16,279 nt of DNA from an uncultured Butyricicoccus sp. (GTDB lineage Bacteria; Bacillota; Clostridia; Oscillospirales; Butyricicoccaceae), in NCBI GenBank assembly GCA_910584935.1, contig CAJUDU010000057.1, positions 1-16,279 on the forward strand, in the 5' to 3' direction. The notes below the pieces were generated by a model, which worked only from the letters and a program-made list of their open reading frames with translations, was not told where the DNA came from and did no database searches. The translations under genes and the position numbers were made by a program. Positions 1 to 7,627 of this stretch are shown piece after piece (the first letter of the stretch is position 1; each line of letters starts with the position of its first letter).

Positions 1-49
1 TTTATCACTTTCTTTTTGTGTTGAAGGTGTCAACTTTATTTATACAACA

Positions 50-3000
50 TCAGTAGCCTTCCGGCGCATTGGTTTCAGTCACCACATAATTGCCTTCTTC
101 AAGGTCGCTGACACGGGCAACGCCGGTCGCATCGGTTGTGACGGAAACTTCAAAAGAGCTGTTGGCTTTAACAACCTTAAAGGTCGCGCCAGCCAGCGGG
201 TCACGGGTCGCCTCATCCACTTTCAGGATTTCCAGCGTGCCCATGGGTTTGTTGTTAAAGACCGCGTGGGTCGGTTCATTGGTTTTGATTTCAACAATCT
301 GGGTGGCAGTGACAATGGTATAGCCATCCACAGTCGCCAGATGTTTAATCAGGTACTTGCCGGGGGTCAGAATGTTGGTCTGCAGTACACCAGTATTGTC
401 AGTGGTTCCTTCGAACACCTTATGTTCGGTGTTCAGTTCCCACACTTCAAACACACCGCCAGCCAGCGGTTCATGGGTATCCAGCACAACATTTTCAATG
501 ACCAGACCTGTGTACTTTTCATTGGTGAATGTCAGTTCTGTGTTGTTGCCGGAACGGATATAGGCAAACTGATATGTGCCTTTCAAAATATAACCGTCCG
601 GCGCTTTGACTTCGGTAACGATATAATAGCCAGGCTCCAGATTGTCAACCGAAGCAAAACCTGCTTCATCGGTTGTCACTCTGGTTTCAAACTCGCCGCG
701 GACAGACTGCACACGGAAAGTCGCGCCTTCCAAACCATCTCTTGTCACATTGTCAACTTTGTTAATCAGCAATGTGGTAAGTGGACGGTTTTCAAAGACA
801 GCGGTTGTCGGGATGTTTACGGAAATCGTCACCGTCTGAGTGTTGGTAACAATCGTATATCCCTTTGCTGTGGCAACCTGCTTGATGGTGTACTTGCCCG
901 GCGCGAGAATGCCGGCATTCAGCCAACCTGTATCATCGGTTGTGCCATGATAAACCTGCTTGCCTGTGGCGTCATAGACCTCAAAAATGCCGCCAGCAAG
1001 GGGCTTATGGGTTGTTGTCACCACATTTTCAATGATAAGGCCAGTCATGGGCTGGTTCAGGAAATAAACATGTGTCACCTGATTGGAGATTACAGTGATG
1101 GGCTGGGATACCATATCCTTGATATAGCCATCCGGGGCAGTAATCTGGGACACAATATAGTTCCCATTTGGCAGCGCCGGGATGACCAGCAATCCATTTT
1201 CTGTTTTGCCCTGCCCCACAACCACACCGGATTCTGTCCGGATGACAAATTCACCGCCGCCAAGCGGCTGATTGTTCACGGCATCATTCAGATGGATGTG
1301 GACAGCAGCTTTTGCGCTGTTGGTGATATGCAGATTGACTGTTTCGCCTGCACGAACCTGCACAGTACGCACAGCAGTGTCTACCATATAGCCATTGGGC
1401 GCAATCGTTTCTTTGACATAATATGTGCCGTCTTCCAGCACATCAGTCTGTGCAAGACCAGTGGCATCTGTCCGCAGCATGGCGACAACATTGCCGGTGG
1501 CATTGGTGATTTCAAATTCCGCGCCAGACAGGGCAGCGCCACTGTCAGCGTCGGTCTTCCGAATGACAATAGAAGCCATGCTCTGGTTGACAATCTTGAT
1601 GTTTGCACCCGCATTGCTCTTAATCTGCACGAGTTTGGGAGAAGCATCAATCTTATAACCGGCAGGAGCTTTGGTTTCCCGCAGGACATATTGACCGGCA
1701 TCCAGACCATCATAAGAGGCTGTGCCATTAAATTGTGTGGTCAAGTCCGTAATTTTCTCACCGCTGGTGGTATACAGCGCAAATTCCGCGTCAGCCAGCG
1801 GGTTGCCGTTGGCGCTGACTTTGGTAACAGTCAGCCCGGCATTTTTCTGGTTCTGTACATAAATGCTTGTGGTTTGACCTGCCCGGACTTTTACCGTTGC
1901 AGGAGTCGGATTCAGGGTGTAGCCATTGGGAGCTTTGGATTCATACACGGTGTAAGTACCGGGTTCCAGCTCTTCTGTTGTGGCAAGACCGCTGACATCG
2001 GTCACATAAGTCCCGATGATGGAGCCATTCTTTTCAACAGTAAATTCCGCACCAGCCAGCAATGCGCCGGTATCGGCATCTTCTTTTGTGATTTGGATGA
2101 CAGGCTTTTTGGTGTTTGTCATCTGTACATAGGTGGGTTCATCCGCTTTGATGACCACATTTGTCTTACAGGCTTCATCAATCAGGTATCCATCCGCCGC
2201 TTTGTATTCGCGCAGCAGATAAGTGCCGGGCTTCAGCGGTTGTGTGGAAACGCAGCCTGTAGAATCGGTCGTATAACGCCCGACAACATGACCCTGTTCA
2301 TCGGCAAGTGTAAAGACAACACCAGCCAGTGAAGCGCCAGTCTGGGAATCTACTTTTTTGATGTTCAGCACACTTTGTGTTCCGTTGACAAACCGGACAA
2401 TCGAAGCCTGGTTGTCTTTTACGGTCACAGTGTAAACTTCATTTTGTGTGACGAAGCCCTCCGCAGCCACAACCTGCGCAACCTGGTATGTGCCAGCCGC
2501 TACAATCGGTGTGGATACGATGCCGCTTTCGTCAGTGGTGAAATAACCGACAACATAGCCAGTCTGCTGATTGGTCACTTTGAACTGACTGCCGGAAATC
2601 GGATTGCCTTTGGCATCCTCGTTCCGAATTTGAATGATGGACTGCAAAGAGTGCATGAATGTCAGGTGCATGGCAGCGCCAGTTTCCACCGACACATTGG
2701 AAATCACTTTGGTATCCATCACATAACCGGCAGGAACAGTTGTTTCCCGCACAATATATTGAGCAGGATCCAGCACCTTTGTCACAGCCATGCCGGATTC
2801 ATCAGTCACAACAGTATCCACAATCTGACCTGTTGCCAGGCTGGTGACGGTAAACTGTGCATCCTTAACCGGAGCGCCAGAGTAATCCACCGCACGAATG
2901 ACAATGGAGGACATTTTCTGATTGGTAAACCGTTGCGCACAAAGCTGGTCAGCGACTACAGTGACAATACGGGCTGTTTCATCCGGCACATAACCGGCAG

Positions 3001-4924
3001 GAGCCTGGACTTCACTGATGACATACTGTCCAGCAGCAAGGGTTTTGGTAGAAGCTGTGCCATCGGCTGTGGTTGTCACAGTATCCAGCACATTGCCCTG
3101 CAGATCCCGCACTTGAAATACTGCGCCGGAAAGCGGGCTGCCGGTGACAGAATCCACTTTGGTAATCATAATGGCAGAGTTTCTGGAAGAAGTAAACTGG
3201 AGATAACCGGAGTTTGCAGCCAGCACATTGATATTCTGAGAAGCTGTATCAATGGTATAGCCATCCGGCGTGCTGACATGGCGGATGGTATATTCGCCGG
3301 GATTCACATCCTCGAAAATAACCCGCCCATCAGCAGCAGCGTAATTTTCCGCAATCTTCTGATTGTTCTGCCACAGCTCAAATTTTGCACCAGCCAGCGG
3401 CACAGTCGTACCCTTTACATAGTGCATAATTTCAATAAACGGCTTTGTTTTGACCACAAATGTCACAGTTTCTGTATGATCTGCGGTCAAGGCACGATTG
3501 ATTGTGCCAGTCGCGGCAACATATCCCGCCGGTACACCGGTCTGGGAAATCAGGTAGCCGCCTACATCCAGATTGTCAATCTTGACAGAGCCGTTGGCAT
3601 CGGTCACATAAGGACCCTGCTCTTTGCCGTTCTGCGCCTGGATGGTGAAAGACGCACCGGAAATCTTTTTCCCTGTATCGTCCTGGCAAATAATCACCAA
3701 AGACGGTTTTGTGGAGGAAATAAAGGTTTCGGTTGTCACCTGATTCTTGCGCACGATAACCTGCTTGGTATTCACCTGCAGCACATGACCTTCAGACGCC
3801 TTTGTGGCGGTGATGGTGTATGTGCCGGGTTCCAGGTTTTCAAAATACACACAGCCATTGGCATCGGTTTCCGTATCCTGGCACACAATGTGGTTATCTT
3901 TGTCGTAAACCACAAAATGTGTCCCAGCCAGCGGCTGACCGCCGGAATCCTTGGAATAAACCGCAACCGCGCCAGGACGGCTGTTTGTCACAGAAATCAT
4001 TTTATTTTCTGTACTTTGTGTCAGGTTGAACGAAACAACACGCTGATCCAGGATATACCCTTCCGGCGCAGCTGTTTCGGTCAGTCGGTAATTGCCCGCA
4101 GACAGATTGGACAGATATACCATACCTTCACTGTCTGTCACAAGGTCATTGCCGCCGGCAACAGCGCCGCCAGCAGCGGTGGTGATTGTAAAATGGGCAT
4201 TTGCAAGCGGCATACCGGTTGCCTTATCGGTTTTCCGGACAGCCACCACATTCTTTTCGGAATCGACGAATACCAGGAACGGATCACCGTCGCCGGATTC
4301 TGTGATTGTGATATTTTGCGGGGACGAGGGATGATAGCCAGCCGGCGTCTGAACCTCTGTCACAGTATAATCGCCAGGAGCGATATAAGGCAGTGTCCAG
4401 CAGCCGTCAGAACCTGTCGTTCCCTCCCCGACCAGTGAACCATCCGCGTTTGTCACACGGAATTTTGCACCGGCAACACCAGCCAGTGTGCCAGCGTCAA
4501 TTTTCTTCACGACCAGAGGACGCTCGGCATATGCAACGACTGTGGTAATCGGCGCACCTGTATTGGTTTTCTGAAGATAAACCAGTTCAGGCGTTGTTTC
4601 AATGCGATACCCTTCCGGTGCATTGATGCCGGTAATCCGGTAATATCCCACTGGAACTTCCAGCGAAATCTTACCGCCGTTTTTGGAATAACTAATGCCG
4701 TAATCCTGATATTGACCTGCTGTCGTGCATTCGATTTTTACCCCGACATGATCCAGCGCAGCGCCGGTTGTGTTATTGACGGTCTGAATATACAGTGTCG
4801 TCTTATCACTCACCTGGTCTGCCGCATGGGAAACTGTCCCAACAGGGATTAACCCAAAGCACATAACTGCTGCCAATACCCCAGACAAGACCCGTTTCAG
4901 GGTTTTTGTTTTGGGTTTTTGCAT
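50..4924 (-). CDS. Giant SpaA/Cna-B repeat surface adhesin, apparently 3'-truncated
   Basis: Secreted cell-wall adhesin or pilin-backbone-like protein of about 1624 residues. I start at the ATG at 4924 because it gives a classic signal peptide (KRVLSGVLAAVMCFGL, likely cleavage after SHA, about residue 34). A TTG start at 4957 is possible. After an N-terminal domain of about 110 residues there are 16 complete repeats of about 88 residues and a 17th cut at about residue 62. Each repeat has the prealbumin-like SpaA/Cna-B pattern: a first strand such as ITKVD, then PLAGAxF, VTDxxG, and a GxYxVxExxAPxGY signature, ending in FTN. Several repeats (2, 6, 9-12, 15) keep the Lys and Asn expected for intramolecular isopeptide bonds; repeats 4, 5 and 7 do not. 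The protein ends abruptly at NAPEGY with a TGA at 52-50. No LPXTG motif, membrane segment or basic tail is present, unlike normal family members. The family call is firm; the ligand is unknown. Confidence 0.9.
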   Translation of the reverse strand: MQKPKTKTLKRVLSGVLAAVMCFGLIPVGTVSHAADQVSDKTTLYIQTVNNTTGAALDHVGVKIECTTAGQYQDYGISYSKNGGKISLEVPVGYYRITGINAPEGYRIETTPELVYLQKTNTGAPITTVVAYAERPLVVKKIDAGTLAGVAGAKFRVTNADGSLVGEGTTGSDGCWTLPYIAPGDYTVTEVQTPAGYHPSSPQNITITESGDGDPFLVFVDSEKNVVAVRKTDKATGMPLANAHFTITTAAGGAVAGGNDLVTDSEGMVYLSNLSAGNYRLTETAAPEGYILDQRVVSFNLTQSTENKMISVTNSRPGAVAVYSKDSGGQPLAGTHFVVYDKDNHIVCQDTETDANGCVYFENLEPGTYTITATKASEGHVLQVNTKQVIVRKNQVTTETFISSTKPSLVIICQDDTGKKISGASFTIQAQNGKEQGPYVTDANGSVKIDNLDVGGYLISQTGVPAGYVAATGTINRALTADHTETVTFVVKTKPFIEIMHYVKGTTVPLAGAKFELWQNNQKIAENYAAADGRVIFEDVNPGEYTIRHVSTPDGYTIDTASQNINVLAANSGYLQFTSSRNSAIMITKVDSVTGSPLSGAVFQVRDLQGNVLDTVTTTADGTASTKTLAAGQYVISEVQAPAGYVPDETARIVTVVADQLCAQRFTNQKMSSIVIRAVDYSGAPVKDAQFTVTSLATGQIVDTVVTDESGMAVTKVLDPAQYIVRETTVPAGYVMDTKVISNVSVETGAAMHLTFMHSLQSIIQIRNEDAKGNPISGSQFKVTNQQTGYVVGYFTTDESGIVSTPIVAAGTYQVAQVVAAEGFVTQNEVYTVTVKDNQASIVRFVNGTQSVLNIKKVDSQTGASLAGVVFTLADEQGHVVGRYTTDSTGCVSTQPLKPGTYLLREYKAADGYLIDEACKTNVVIKADEPTYVQMTNTKKPVIQITKEDADTGALLAGAEFTVEKNGSIIGTYVTDVSGLATTEELEPGTYTVYESKAPNGYTLNPTPATVKVRAGQTTSIYVQNQKNAGLTVTKVSANGNPLADAEFALYTTSGEKITDLTTQFNGTASYDGLDAGQYVLRETKAPAGYKIDASPKLVQIKSNAGANIKIVNQSMASIVIRKTDADSGAALSGAEFEITNATGNVVAMLRTDATGLAQTDVLEDGTYYVKETIAPNGYMVDTAVRTVQVRAGETVNLHITNSAKAAVHIHLNDAVNNQPLGGGEFVIRTESGVVVGQGKTENGLLVIPALPNGNYIVSQITAPDGYIKDMVSQPITVISNQVTHVYFLNQPMTGLIIENVVTTTHKPLAGGIFEVYDATGKQVYHGTTDDTGWLNAGILAPGKYTIKQVATAKGYTIVTNTQTVTISVNIPTTAVFENRPLTTLLINKVDNVTRDGLEGATFRVQSVRGEFETRVTTDEAGFASVDNLEPGYYIVTEVKAPDGYILKGTYQFAYIRSGNNTELTFTNEKYTGLVIENVVLDTHEPLAGGVFEVWELNTEHKVFEGTTDNTGVLQTNILTPGKYLIKHLATVDGYTIVTATQIVEIKTNEPTHAVFNNKPMGTLEILKVDEATRDPLAGATFKVVKANSSFEVSVTTDATGVARVSDLEEGNYVVTETNAPEGY

Positions 4925-4957
4925 AAAGTGCATTCCCGCTGTTTGAAATATGGGCAA

Positions 4958-5149
4958 GTACCCGATGGGGCTTGGATGCCTGCCAAACAGCCTCTCCTTT
5001 CCTGATGTTTTCAGGGTTTCTGCTTTTGTATTTCCTCAAAAGCGTTTTTTTTGCGGATTCGCCCGATTGGGAATCCGTGCTGCACTCCTTTCTTTCTATT
5101 TTTTTTGTTTTAGCCAACAGAAGAAAAATGTCCTTCCTCTATCGGTTGT
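4958..5149 (-). promoter_or_regulatory. Leader region of the SpaA-repeat gene
   Basis: This upstream region contains a strong Shine-Dalgarno-like AAAGGAGAGG (minus strand, about 5001-4990) that is too far from the adhesin ATG at 4924 to serve it. It could serve a TTG-initiated 29-codon leader (4986-4897) overlapping the adhesin start. A small inverted repeat (CCTGA/TCAGG) lies just upstream of this site. A TATAAT hexamer (plus 5154-5159) at the edge of repeat copy A could be a -10 element, but I see no good -35. A short in-frame extension of other ORFs across this region is not supported as coding. Confidence 0.3.
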
Positions 5150-5286
5150 TTTATTATATGCACACCTTCCGCAGAATTTATGGGGAACAAAATTTATTTC
5201 CCAGCCGGCATAAAGAAAACGGCAGCCAGAAAGAGATCTGACTACCGTTTTTTTCTGATTCAAAATTTGAAATGATGATCCGACAA
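5150..5286. repeat. Direct repeat copy A (cca 3' end + terminator + downstream)
   Basis: This stretch of about 137 bp is repeated in the same orientation at 6151-6287, with roughly 90% identity by eye (about 12 differences including three single-base indels). It starts at TTTATTATATGCACACC and runs through a terminator hairpin into the last codons of a cca-type gene (HFKF-stop). Identity falls off sharply on both sides. The two copies bracket the antirepressor fragment and the IS200/IS605-like end. Confidence 0.85.
5218..5249 (-). terminator. Rho-independent terminator (copy A)
   Basis: A 13-bp stem with only G-U imperfections (AACGGTAGTCAGA on the minus strand pairs with TCTGGCTGCCGTT) and a 6-nt loop, with T-rich sequence on both sides. 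It is the copy of the cca terminator. It now lies between the antirepressor remnant and the adhesin gene, and could work in both directions. Confidence 0.75.
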
Positions 5287-5325
5287 GAAGTGTTTTGACA
5301 CCAGCATGTGCAGAACAAGCTCGTT
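5260..5325 (-). pseudogene. Relic of a second, diverged cca C-terminus
   Basis: Read on the minus strand, this encodes about 21 residues ending LSDHHFKF followed by TGA. They align without gaps to the last 21 residues of the intact cca product (…LSANHFKF). Both start with NE and share LS, HFKF and conservative changes between (Y/F, V/L, Q/K). The last eight codons lie in the ~137-bp repeat; the upstream codons are much more diverged. No CCA-enzyme sequence continues beyond about 5325, where the antirepressor frame ends at 5331. I read this as a leftover 3' end, not an expressed gene. Confidence 0.6.
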
Positions 5326-5330
5326 TTTCT

Positions 5331-5940
5331 CTATTTGTCTGAAACCATCATGCTGCTCTGCTTTGCCAGCCACTGCGGCAGCAGCAGTTGAAAAGTGCTT
5401 TTACCTTTTGGAGTGATAAGCGTCTGGTTTCCTGCCCAGGAACTATGCTCACTTTTGATGTCCTTGATTTGAAAAATCCCTTCCTGAACACGGGCGGCCA
5501 CGGGCTTAATCCGTTTTTTCTTATCACGGTAGATGTAGCTGTAGTCCTCCAGGAAACGGATGAATATTCTTTCCTTGACGCCCAGCTCCTTTGCGGTGTC
5601 CCTGAAATTGGTGAGCAGATTCCTGTCCACCAGCTCGTCAAAATAGTCCACCTTCGGCTGCGCTTGTCTTTTTTCCTCTTCAAGCTGCTTGCGCCGTTCT
5701 CGCTCCTCTTTCAGCTCCAGCAGCAGCTTAATCCCGAAATCAGGGTCGGCGATCATCCTGTCCATCACTTCATCGACCATGTATACACCATGCTTACGGA
5801 TGGAGGGGATAACCTCATCGGCGATTTTGGCCTGGAATGCTTCCGCTGTCTCGTTCTTTGCTTTCATCGCCAGGCGATAGAAGATGTTCTCCGGAATGAA
5901 ATCATCTTTTCCCCACTTCTGGGGAAAACCTAATTCATCC
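5331..5940 (-). pseudogene. 5'-truncated phage antirepressor (KilAC domain)
   Basis: The frame encodes the end of a Bro-N-type N-domain (FIPENIFYRLAMKAKNE, then DEVIPSIRKHGVYM) followed by a KilAC/ANT DNA-binding domain (DYFDELVDRN, TAKELGVKERIFIRFLED, YIYRDKKKRIKPV, TLITPKGKSTFQ). Such antirepressors normally have about 50 or more further N-terminal residues. Here the homologous frame stays open to about 5940, where it meets an IS200/IS605-type right end. The only ATG in the fragment (5867) lacks a ribosome binding site, so a functional product is unlikely. It is the sole clear phage-derived gene in the window and marks a past prophage or integrative element. Domain assignment is from sequence pattern recognition only. 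Confidence 0.75.
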
Positions 5941-6150
5941 TTGACACTCCCCTCAGCTAAATCTGGGGATTCTCAGCTCAACGACCGCTGCTTGCCACCT
6001 GGCGAAGTCTATGCAATCTCCCTGAGCGTTAGGTTTCGGCGTGCCCCGCCGTACCATATATGCCAACAGCGTGAAAGATTTCTTCTGCCATTTGATGCTC
6101 TTGGTTTTCGTAACACCTGACATTAAAATTTTCTCGTTTTCTGTTGACAC
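5941..6150 (-). mobile_element. IS200/IS605-family right-end remnant (possible omega-RNA scaffold)
   Basis: On the minus strand this segment ends in GAATCCCC, a short stem-loop, then GGGGAGTGTCAA, the layout typical of right ends of IS200/IS605 elements that carry tnpB, where the TCAA is the cleavage site. Upstream are GC-rich segments (GGCGGGGCACGCCGAAACC, TCGCCAGGTGGCAAGC) resembling the structured region that gives rise to TnpB guide RNA. A second GTGTCAA sits at 6150-6144, exactly where direct repeat copy B begins. No tnpA or tnpB coding region remains; the open frame 6150-5953 (GTG start) has no recognisable homology and I treat it as non-coding. Assignment rests on the end motif alone. 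Confidence 0.55.
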
Positions 6151-6287
6151 TTTATTATATGCACACCTTCCATAGAATTTATGGAGAACAAAATTTGTTT
6201 CCAGCCGACATAAAGAAAAACGGCAGACAGAAAGAGATCTGACTACCGTTTTTTCTGATTCAAAATTTGAAATGATTCGCCGACAGG
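6151..6287. repeat. Direct repeat copy B (3' end of cca, terminator and downstream)
   Basis: Partner of 5150-5286, same orientation, start points 1001 bp apart. It covers the last codons of the intact cca gene, its terminator, and about 65 bp beyond, ending at the GTGTCAA of the IS-like segment. The pair has the layout expected of attachment-site duplications around an integrated element or of a homologous recombination scar. Confidence 0.85.
6219..6250 (-). terminator. cca operon terminator
   Basis: A 13-bp stem with one mismatch and one G-U pair (AACGGTAGTCAGA / TCTGTCTGCCGTT on the minus strand), 6-nt loop AAGAGA on the plus strand, followed on the minus strand by TTTTTC. It begins 10 bp beyond the cca stop codon. 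Confidence 0.85.
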
Positions 6288-7627
6288 TATTGTTGTGTGG
6301 TCAGCAGTTGTGGACTGACTTCGTTTGGAAGATCGCCGCTGATTACTTTGTCAAGAATATGATGCAGGATATCGCCGATGAGCTTCCCCTCCGGCACACC
6401 CAAAGATATAATGTCTTTGCCGCCAATCGCCAAATCTTTCATGGAGAAACATTGTCCTTGCGCAATGACATCATCCAAAATACTGTGCAGCGCCAAGCAC
6501 TTGTTAATTCTGGGTTGCTGTGTACTTTTCGTGTGGGCTTTGATGTCTGCCAATTTGATTGCAAGAAGTTTTCTGAAATTACTTTCACCAATCTTGGAAA
6601 GCCAACGGCGGACTGTCTTATGTGTTGGTGCAATTTCAGAATCATGATACAAAACCAGTGTGAGAACATCTTCTTTGGTTTTGTTGTCAAACCGCAACCG
6701 TTGCATCACATGGTCAGCAATATCATGGCTGGGTACACTGTGCCCATGGAAGTGCCCGCCCCGTTCATCTTCAGAATAGCATTGTGGTTTCCCGATATCG
6801 TGAAGCAAAAGTGCAATCTTTACAGAAATATCATCGCCTGTATCATTAGCAACAGCATGGGCAATATGATCATAGACTGTATATTCATGGTACGGATTAT
6901 TTTGCTGAAATCCAATGCACGGTGCAATTTCTGGGATGATCACAGCCATCACATCACTGTAATCCAGCAGGATTTCAAGCACACTTTTGCCCAAAAGCAG
7001 CTTGCACAGCTCCACTTGAATGCGTTCTGCAGCGATATTTTGCAGGTATGGTGCAAATTGATGAATCGCTTTGGCTGTATCTTCTTCAATCGTAAAACCA
7101 TAGACGGATGAAAACCTGAGCGCCCGCATGATACGCAAAGCATCCTCATGAAACCTGTCCACTGGGTTGCCGACACAGGGAATCTGATGCCGCCGCAAAT
7201 CTTTTTCCCCATGGAATGGGTCAACTAAACCGGTATGGGCATTGTATGCCATTGCATTTATGGTAAAATCCCGGCGGGATAAATCATCCTGAATACTGGT
7301 TGTAAATGCTACAGTATCTGGATGCCGGTTATCTGAATATTTGCCATCAATACGGTATGTTGTTACTTCATACATTCCATCAAATTCGGGAAGACAGATT
7401 GTTACTGTCCCATGTTTTATGCCAGTTTCAATGGTTTTTATGCCGTGCATAGAACATAACGCCAGCACTTCATCCGGCTTCGCAGATGTGCAGATATCCC
7501 AGTCATGCGGCGCTAAGCCAAGCAGACTGTCCCGGACACAGCCGCCAACTACATAGGCTTCAAACCCTGCATTCTCCAGCAGATGAATCACAGTTTGCGC
7601 ACCAGCAGGGATGTTAATCCGATACAT
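6260..7627 (-). CDS. cca: CCA tRNA nucleotidyltransferase with HD domain
   Basis: 455-residue class II CCA-adding enzyme, which builds or repairs the 3'-CCA end of tRNAs from CTP and ATP. Visible motifs: GGCVRD at 28-33, the metal-binding D42 and D44 in HDWDIC, RRDFTINAMAYN starting at 118, a basic tRNA-binding head domain, and an HD-domain signature (LLLHDIGKP) near residues 274-282. Length fits HD-containing bacterial enzymes. The start is supported by AGGAGGG seven bases upstream. The gene overlaps the upstream RlaP-type nucleotidyltransferase by 14 bp, so translational coupling is likely. Its 3' end and terminator are duplicated at 5150-5286. I see no damaged motif. It could be the housekeeping copy or an accessory one; the window cannot tell. 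Confidence 0.95.
   Translation of the reverse strand: MYRINIPAGAQTVIHLLENAGFEAYVVGGCVRDSLLGLAPHDWDICTSAKPDEVLALCSMHGIKTIETGIKHGTVTICLPEFDGMYEVTTYRIDGKYSDNRHPDTVAFTTSIQDDLSRRDFTINAMAYNAHTGLVDPFHGEKDLRRHQIPCVGNPVDRFHEDALRIMRALRFSSVYGFTIEEDTAKAIHQFAPYLQNIAAERIQVELCKLLLGKSVLEILLDYSDVMAVIIPEIAPCIGFQQNNPYHEYTVYDHIAHAVANDTGDDISVKIALLLHDIGKPQCYSEDERGGHFHGHSVPSHDIADHVMQRLRFDNKTKEDVLTLVLYHDSEIAPTHKTVRRWLSKIGESNFRKLLAIKLADIKAHTKSTQQPRINKCLALHSILDDVIAQGQCFSMKDLAIGGKDIISLGVPEGKLIGDILHHILDKVISGDLPNEVSPQLLTTQQYLSANHFKF

Noticed and set aside
266..4438. Two very long plus-strand open frames (688 and 687 residues) opposite the adhesin gene
   Set aside because: They are antisense frames kept open by the repeated codon pattern of the adhesin. 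They are rich in Cys/His, have no domains or ribosome binding sites, and the minus-strand protein is clearly real.
4806..5117. 103-codon minus-strand frame overlapping the adhesin start
   Set aside because: It uses a TTG start and overlaps the well-supported signal peptide by more than 100 bp with no homology.
5953..6150. 65-codon minus-strand frame with GTG start in the IS-like segment
   Set aside because: It runs through the structured right-end sequence, has no ribosome binding site and no known family.
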